DNA of 64,000 bases. It comes from an uncultured Saprospiraceae bacterium. Lineage in GTDB: Bacteria; Bacteroidota; Bacteroidia; Chitinophagales; Saprospiraceae. Location of the stretch: assembly GCA_937981555.1 (NCBI GenBank), contig CALJOK010000025.1:84249-148248 (forward strand), written 5' to 3'. The notes beneath the pieces were generated by a model that saw only the letters and a program-made list of their open reading frames with translations, searched no databases and had not been told where the DNA came from. The position numbers and the translations under genes are program-made. Of the stretch, positions 59,562 to 64,000 are shown piece after piece; the first letter of the stretch is position 1; every line of letters begins with the position of its first letter.

Positions 59562-60896
59562 TTATTTTTTTAAAACTCTTTTAGTCAATATCTCATTTCC
59601 GAGATGGAGGTTTATAAAGTAAATAGCATTGGGTAAGGCGGATAAAGAGATATGATTATTGGTGATATAACCTTCTCGAATTTTCGTTCCAGTTGAATTA
59701 AATATTTCAAAAAAGAGATTTTTGTTGGTTCCTAGAATTTGAACTGAATCATTTGTAGGATTAGGAAAGAGTCGTATTTCTGAGTTTAACTTTTGAAAAT
59801 TAATACTAATGGTGTCAGAGTACTTAAAGTTGCCATTGAGATCTATTTGTTTTAATCGATAATAATTTAAACCATCCAAAGGGCGAATATCTTCAAAGTT
59901 ATAATTAGAAATTACATTTGAATTTCCAATACCTTCGACATAACCAATCGAATCCCAATTGAGTTGATCTATAGTTCTTTGGATTTGAAAACCTTGGTTA
60001 TTTTGTTCAGAGCCAGTTTGCCAATTGAGCAAAATGGATTGATCGGATGCGAAGCCTTGCAAGGAAATAAGTTCAACAGGCAATGGGCTAATCGGAAGTT
60101 CTTCAATGGAGAAATCGGCGAAAAGGACTTCTTCATCTCTTAGGTCACTTGCAAATAATAGACTCCTATAAATTCCCCATTTAGGTCTGATAAAATCTGC
60201 TTGGGTTTTCCACATTCGGATATCATTATTGTTATACGAAAACATGACTGAATTATCTGATACTTTTCTGATGACGAGATCATAAGTTCCCGATTCACCA
60301 TAAGTTACAGTTTCAGTAGCTTCACACCAGGTGCCTTTAAATGGGGTTAAATCCACTTGGGTTAAGGTGACAGCTGAAGTCGATTCAGCATGTCTTAATT
60401 CCAATTTGTCAGGAGTGCCAAGTCGGGTAGTTAAAGTAATCAAAGGCATGGAAGCCTCGGTTCCCCCGACGGCTTTTAATTGATGAATATGAGTAAATTT
60501 TGGAGAAGATTGATGGCCCACATCTAATTTAAATTTCCATTTGTACTCAACCATTTCGTCTTCAATTCCAAGGAGAGAATCAGGAGATTGGTTATAAGTT
60601 TTTATTTCATTTCGTTGTCGATCAAAATTAATACAACGATCATCGTCATCGTCTACATGAATAAAAAAACGGAAAACATGATCATTTAAATCATTGTCAA
60701 AAATTTCATCAATATGTCTTCCAAAATTGGTGTGGCCACAATCAGGAACTTCAATTGGATTATAATTAGGAGCTAGTTTGGAGGTAATGAGTTCGTAAGT
60801 ATCGCCTGCCCCATCTGCATCTAAGATTAATTGAGCGCAAAGATTATTTTGGAAAAAAGGAAGTAATAATAAGATTAAGAGTAGTATCCTTTTCAT
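59562..60896 (-). CDS. T9SS-secreted jelly-roll protein, candidate polysaccharide lyase
   Basis: 444 residues. Signal peptide about 1-21 ('...QNNLCAQ'). Residues 25-270 look like a single beta jelly roll with two motifs reminiscent of lyases: 'RQRNEIKTY' (93-101), comparable to RTELREQ of PL7, and 'FTHIHQLKAVGG' (134-145), comparable to QIHG. A run of five Asp at 82-86 may bind calcium. About 275-365 is a Bacteroidota T9SS linker Ig-like domain ('LPVELISLQGFASDQSILLNWQTGSEQNNQGFQIQR', split). It ends with a type A T9SS domain ('IRLFPNPTNDSVQIL'). Family not assigned with certainty; similar proteins are grouped with heparin-lyase-I-like jelly rolls. Its start overlaps the GntR 2 stop by 4 bp (ATGA), so the two are translationally coupled. 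Confidence 0.65.
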   Translation of the reverse strand: MKRILLLILLLLPFFQNNLCAQLILDADGAGDTYELITSKLAPNYNPIEVPDCGHTNFGRHIDEIFDNDLNDHVFRFFIHVDDDDDRCINFDRQRNEIKTYNQSPDSLLGIEDEMVEYKWKFKLDVGHQSSPKFTHIHQLKAVGGTEASMPLITLTTRLGTPDKLELRHAESTSAVTLTQVDLTPFKGTWCEATETVTYGESGTYDLVIRKVSDNSVMFSYNNNDIRMWKTQADFIRPKWGIYRSLLFASDLRDEEVLFADFSIEELPISPLPVELISLQGFASDQSILLNWQTGSEQNNQGFQIQRTIDQLNWDSIGYVEGIGNSNVISNYNFEDIRPLDGLNYYRLKQIDLNGNFKYSDTISINFQKLNSEIRLFPNPTNDSVQILGTNKNLFFEIFNSTGTKIREGYITNNHISLSALPNAIYFINLHLGNEILTKRVLKK

Positions 60897-61633
60897 AATT
60901 TCGTTCCACCATTTAGGTCAATATTATTAAGATTTTTAGCTGATTTGCTAAATTCTAAAACATCGGTAAGATGAACGATCATTATTTTACTTGCCGCTTC
61001 TCCGTCTTGTTTGATAATGCAATCAAGAATTTTTTGATGTTCATGTAAAGCTTTGAATTCTGATTTCTCATCACAGACTTTATAGTTGATGAAATTTTTT
61101 ACGATGTCAGGAGTGATAATTAACATCAAAGATTTAAGGACATTATTTTTACTAGCTTCAGCTATTTTAAGGTGAAACATTAAATCCTCTTCAACAGCAC
61201 TTTGGTTGTTTTTTATTTTTACTTCATAGGCTTCAATAGCCTTTTTTATTTCTTCAATGTCTTTATCAGTTCTTCGAATTGCAGCGAGTCTTGCTGAATT
61301 AGATTCTAAGATAACTCTAGTTTCTACAAGAGAAGTGAAATCACTTTTTTCCAATTTTAAAACATCTGTAATTAAACCTTCTAAGGCCGTCAAGCCAATC
61401 CCTGCGACTACAGTTCCACTTTGAGGAAGTGTTTTTAGGATACCATAAAATTCCAATTTTCGGATAGCATCACGGACTTGAGTCCTACCTACTCCCAATT
61501 TTTCTGCTAATTTTCTTTCCGAAGGAAGCCTGTCTCCAGAGTTAATTTGACCTGTAGTAATTAAGCTTCGAATTTGAATAATTATTTTGTCAACAGGTGA
61601 CTCTTGTTTGAGAGTTGTAAAATTTTCTAACAT
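60893..61633 (-). CDS. FadR-type GntR transcriptional regulator 2
   Basis: 246 residues, a close paralogue of the regulator at 27235-27936. Same winged helix ('PVDKIIIQIRSLITTGQINSGDRLP', 'LAEKLGVGRTQVRDAIRKLEFYGIL') and FCD domain ('VETRVILESNSARLAAIRR', 'DLMFHLKIAEASKNNVLKSLMLIITPDIVK' in part). Differences fall mostly in the helix 3 start (GVGRTQ against GVSRTH) and the last 40 residues, so DNA specificity should be nearly the same while effector response may differ. An imperfect operator (61650-61661) lies 17 bp before the start codon. It forms a unit with the jelly-roll lyase-like gene. Confidence 0.88.
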   Translation of the reverse strand: MLENFTTLKQESPVDKIIIQIRSLITTGQINSGDRLPSERKLAEKLGVGRTQVRDAIRKLEFYGILKTLPQSGTVVAGIGLTALEGLITDVLKLEKSDFTSLVETRVILESNSARLAAIRRTDKDIEEIKKAIEAYEVKIKNNQSAVEEDLMFHLKIAEASKNNVLKSLMLIITPDIVKNFINYKVCDEKSEFKALHEHQKILDCIIKQDGEAASKIMIVHLTDVLEFSKSAKNLNNIDLNGGTKL

Positions 61634-61649
61634 AAAATTCTTTTGTTAT

Positions 61650-61661
61650 TTGGTCTACCAG
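61650..61661. promoter_or_regulatory. Imperfect ExuR-like operator before GntR 2
   Basis: ttggtctaccag matches TTGGTnnACCAA except at the last base. It is 16 bp upstream of the start codon, where binding would block transcription. Confidence 0.5.
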
Positions 61662-61931
61662 TCAAGTTTGATTTAAGTCAAGGTTAAGTTTATTGAGATC
61701 TAATTTAAGATAAAATTTTTTGAAATTGAAAATGGTAGCCTTAGTTATCCTGAGCGTTAATTAAATTAAGAGCTGCTGATAAATTAAATTTAGGTAATAT
61801 TTATTGGATTATTATTTAGTGAAAATGATAAATCTGGAAAATAGACAGATTTATTTTGCTTTAATTTTCGTGAGATTATTTTAATCTTAAAATGGTAGAA
61901 GATTAAAAAATGTATTATATTCGTTTTGGTT

Positions 61932-61947
61932 AATTGGTTGACCAATT
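61932..61947. promoter_or_regulatory. Perfect ExuR-like operator
   Basis: aattggttgaccaatt, a 7-7 dyad around tg with core TTGGTtgACCAA. It is about 300 bp upstream of GntR 2 and 239 bp upstream of the repeat-protein gene; it could serve either. Confidence 0.65.
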
Positions 61948-62185
61948 AAAGTGATGATTACTAATCAGTACTTTTTTCTAAGATAAATTCCCAAAAAGCA
62001 TATAAGATTTTTTAGTAGAGGAAAATGTTTTTTGGATTTTCTGAATTTTAGGTAAAGTAATTCCAATAGCACAAAACTCATTAAAAGACGAAATTAAAAC
62101 TCAAAAATACCAAATAAAAAGAAGAATTTTTATTTCGTCAGAACTATATTTTATATTTAAACTGGACAAACAGAATTTTCGTTTA

Positions 62186-64000
62186 ATGAAAAAAATCAAC
62201 TTCCTTCTCATTGTTTTTATATTCATTTTTACTAATGGTTATGGTCAAATTTGGATCGAAGACTTTGACAATAGTAATACTACAAATCCCTTATCTACAA
62301 GTCTCCCTTGTAATGGAAGTATTAATGGAGTTGCTGGTAGTGCCTACTATGGTGTTGTTTGTGAAGATGGTGGCGGATGTTCAAGCGAAATATCAGCTCC
62401 CAATACCGCTTCTTATACTTCCTTGATGGGGAATTTTTTGGGTGCTAGGGATACCGACAATGCTAATGGTTCATGTGGAGGTGATGAAGAATTTGCGGAA
62501 TGGATTGGAATTAATATAGCTAGTTGTAACCTTCCAAATAAACTTTACTTGTGTTTCGATATAGCAGAAGGAGATGAAGATCCAGGAATGGGATATTGGG
62601 ATAAACCATCTTTTGTGAAATTTGCAGTTGAAATTGATAATGGTGGGTTGAATCGTCTAGGGGGAATAGAACAAACGAATGATCCTGTTACTAATAATTC
62701 TACGGATAGGTATGCTTCATTTGATCTTGATTGTAATGGAGGAACAAATAATAATGATGCAAATGGTGATGGAATATATTTTTTGACTGCAACATATACT
62801 AACTATTGTTTTCAAATACCTGGTTTTGGTTCTAGTCTAGATGTAAGGATTGATATAGATGGTCTGAATCAATTTGGTGAAGATGTAGCGATAGATAATG
62901 TAGGCGTTTATTGCGAAAGTGATATTAATAACCTGCCTGGTATATTGTTAGTGGCATGCGGTGTATGTGGAGCGGATAATGATTGTGATGGGCTAATTTT
63001 TTCAGAAGAATGTGATGATAACGATCCTAATAATACCACTACTAATGCAGGGGATTTTGATTGTGACGGTGTTGCGACTGCAATAGATTGCGACGATAAT
63101 GATCCAAATGTAACGAGTACAAATGTAAATGATGCAGATTGTGATGGCGTTCCGACCTCTACGGATTGTGATGATAATGATCCTTTAATAGGTGTGTCTT
63201 TAACTAATGCTGATTGTAATGATGGGGATTGTACAAATGGAGAAGAGGTGTGGGATGAAGTAAATTGCGAATGTATAACAATAAATATCCCAGATCCAGC
63301 TTCGTGTGTGGATGATGGTGATTGCCAGAATGGAGAGGAGACATGGAATTCAAATATTTGTGAATGTGAACAATTAAATATCCCCGACCCCTCGACATGT
63401 ATAGATGACGGTGATTGCCAGAATGGAGAGGAGACATGGAATTCAAATATTTGTGAATGTGAACAATTAAATATCCCCGACCCCTCGACATGTATAGATG
63501 ACGGAGATTGCCAGAATGGAGAAGAGACATGGAATTCAAATATTTGTGAATGTGAACAATTAAATATTCCCGATCCATCGACATGTATAGATGATGGTGA
63601 TTGCCTGAATGGAGAGGAAACATGGAATTCAAATACTTGTGAATGTGAACAATTAAACATCCCAGATCCATCGACGTGTATGGATGATGGAGATTGCGAG
63701 AATGGAGAAGAGACATGGAATTCAAATATTTGTGAATGTGAACAATTAAATATCCCCGACCCATCGACATGTATAGATGATGGCGATTGCTCTAATGGAG
63801 AGGAAATGTGGAATTCAAATATTTGTGAATGTGAACAATTAAATATCCCGGATCCATTAACATGTGTAGATGATGGCGATTGTACAAATGGAGAAGAGAC
63901 ATGGAATTCAAATACTTGCGAATGCGAGCAATTGAATATCCCCGACCCCTCGACGTGTGTGGATGATGGCGATTGTACGAATGGACAAGAAGTATGGGAT
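62186..64000 (+). CDS. Secreted Cys-rich tandem-repeat protein, 3' end outside window
   Basis: 605 residues visible, frame open to the last base. Start ATG at 62186 with signal peptide 'MKKINFLLIVFIFIFTNGYGQ'. Residues 22-250 are a lectin-like beta-sandwich ('WIEDFDNSNTTNPLSTSLPC', 'YLCFDIAEGDEDPGMGYWDKP', 'IDNVGVYCESD'). Residues about 270-335 hold three calcium-type MopE-like units ('DCDGVATAIDCDDNDP', 'DCDGVPTSTDCDDNDP'). From 63284 to the end there are nearly eight copies of a 31-residue unit with four Cys each ('NIPDPSTCIDDGDCQNGEE' + 'TWNSNICECEQL'), preceded by one diverged copy. Exported, probably by T9SS, though the sorting domain is not in view. Adhesin-like; no enzyme domain seen. 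Confidence 0.85.
   Translation, partial: MKKINFLLIVFIFIFTNGYGQIWIEDFDNSNTTNPLSTSLPCNGSINGVAGSAYYGVVCEDGGGCSSEISAPNTASYTSLMGNFLGARDTDNANGSCGGDEEFAEWIGINIASCNLPNKLYLCFDIAEGDEDPGMGYWDKPSFVKFAVEIDNGGLNRLGGIEQTNDPVTNNSTDRYASFDLDCNGGTNNNDANGDGIYFLTATYTNYCFQIPGFGSSLDVRIDIDGLNQFGEDVAIDNVGVYCESDINNLPGILLVACGVCGADNDCDGLIFSEECDDNDPNNTTTNAGDFDCDGVATAIDCDDNDPNVTSTNVNDADCDGVPTSTDCDDNDPLIGVSLTNADCNDGDCTNGEEVWDEVNCECITINIPDPASCVDDGDCQNGEETWNSNICECEQLNIPDPSTCIDDGDCQNGEETWNSNICECEQLNIPDPSTCIDDGDCQNGEETWNSNICECEQLNIPDPSTCIDDGDCLNGEETWNSNTCECEQLNIPDPSTCMDDGDCENGEETWNSNICECEQLNIPDPSTCIDDGDCSNGEEMWNSNICECEQLNIPDPLTCVDDGDCTNGEETWNSNTCECEQLNIPDPSTCVDDGDCTNGQEVWD
63284..64000 (+). repeat. 93-bp in-frame tandem repeat array
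   Basis: Units begin at 63284, 63377, 63470, 63563, 63656, 63749, 63842 and 63935; each is exactly 93 bp (31 codons) and several are nearly identical at the base level (for example 63377 and 63470). The array continues past the window end. Confidence 0.95.

Larger units (their letters stand above)
61634..62185. promoter_or_regulatory. 552-bp divergent region between GntR 2 and the repeat protein
   Basis: No gene seen. Contains an imperfect ExuR-like site (61650-61661), a perfect one (61934-61945), and a dyad ataaatctg / cagatttat at 61828-61854. The rest is AT-rich. Confidence 0.55.

Noticed and set aside
62908..63770. Long minus-strand open frames opposite the 93-bp repeats
   Set aside because: They are shadows of the repeat array: the plus frame has a signal peptide, Cys pattern and continuous homology from 62186 to the window end, the minus frames have none.
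63284..64000. CRISPR-like regular repeat spacing
   Set aside because: Repeats are 93 bp, contiguous, without unique spacers, and in frame in a protein.

Overview
The window comes from an AT-rich (roughly one-third GC) Bacteroidota genome, most likely a marine, Saprospiria-like organism. The evidence is a SusC/SusD pair, type IX secretion (T9SS) C-terminal domains of both type A and type B, a lipoprotein with an acidic stretch after its cysteine, mostly SD-less starts, and the Cys/Asp-rich 'DGLID..DPDC' modules typical of Saprospiraceae surface proteins. No rRNA, tRNA, CRISPR array, insertion sequence or phage gene was found.

Layout. (1) 1-16.8 kb is a mixed housekeeping region: a 5'-truncated CotH-like protein, a DUF3127 protein with an SSB-like tail, an ArsC-fold protein without its cysteine, a DUF1272 zinc protein, a PLP decarboxylase, proS, a disordered Ser/Arg protein, a FadL/OmpP1-type porin, hmgA, a rhodanese lipoprotein, a secreted MORN-caspase fusion, purC and a transglutaminase-like protein. 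Strong hairpin terminators and several degenerate palindromic elements lie between these genes. (2) 16.8-25.1 kb holds a 2112-residue secreted M43-type metalloprotease, a small membrane protein with an apparent leader ORF, and a FAS1 lipoprotein. (3) 25.3-27.9 kb holds a divergent pair of regulators: a degenerate sigma-54-activator-like protein and a FadR-type GntR regulator. (4) 28.3-47.2 kb is a plus-strand alginate locus: SusC, SusD, a PKD/CBM lipoprotein, PL7, an Nramp-like transporter, PL17, KdgF, an MFS hexuronate transporter, two SDRs, KDG kinase, a PPi-type phosphofructokinase, KDPG aldolase and a second PL7. (5) 47.3-50.4 kb is a GntP permease / RidA / M19 dipeptidase trio. (6) 50.4-61.6 kb is a minus-strand second alginate block: a T9SS type B protein, three tandem PL6 lyases, a Tat-signal TIM-barrel protein, a jelly-roll lyase-like T9SS protein, and a second GntR paralogue. 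(7) From 62.2 kb to the window end is a secreted Cys-rich protein with near-identical 93-bp tandem repeats; its 3' end is outside the window.

How it works together (inference from families). Surface PL6 and PL7 lyases cut alginate; SusC/D and the PKD/CBM lipoprotein bind and import oligomers; PL17 releases unsaturated monouronate; KdgF and the SDRs convert it to KDG; KdgK and KdgA make pyruvate and glyceraldehyde-3-phosphate. A PPi-type PFK between kdgK and kdgA may serve gluconeogenesis during growth on alginate. Dyads of the form TTGGTnnACCAA, like those of the ExuR/UxuR uronate regulators, occur in front of both GntR genes and in front of the PL6 block, which suggests one uronate-responsive regulon.
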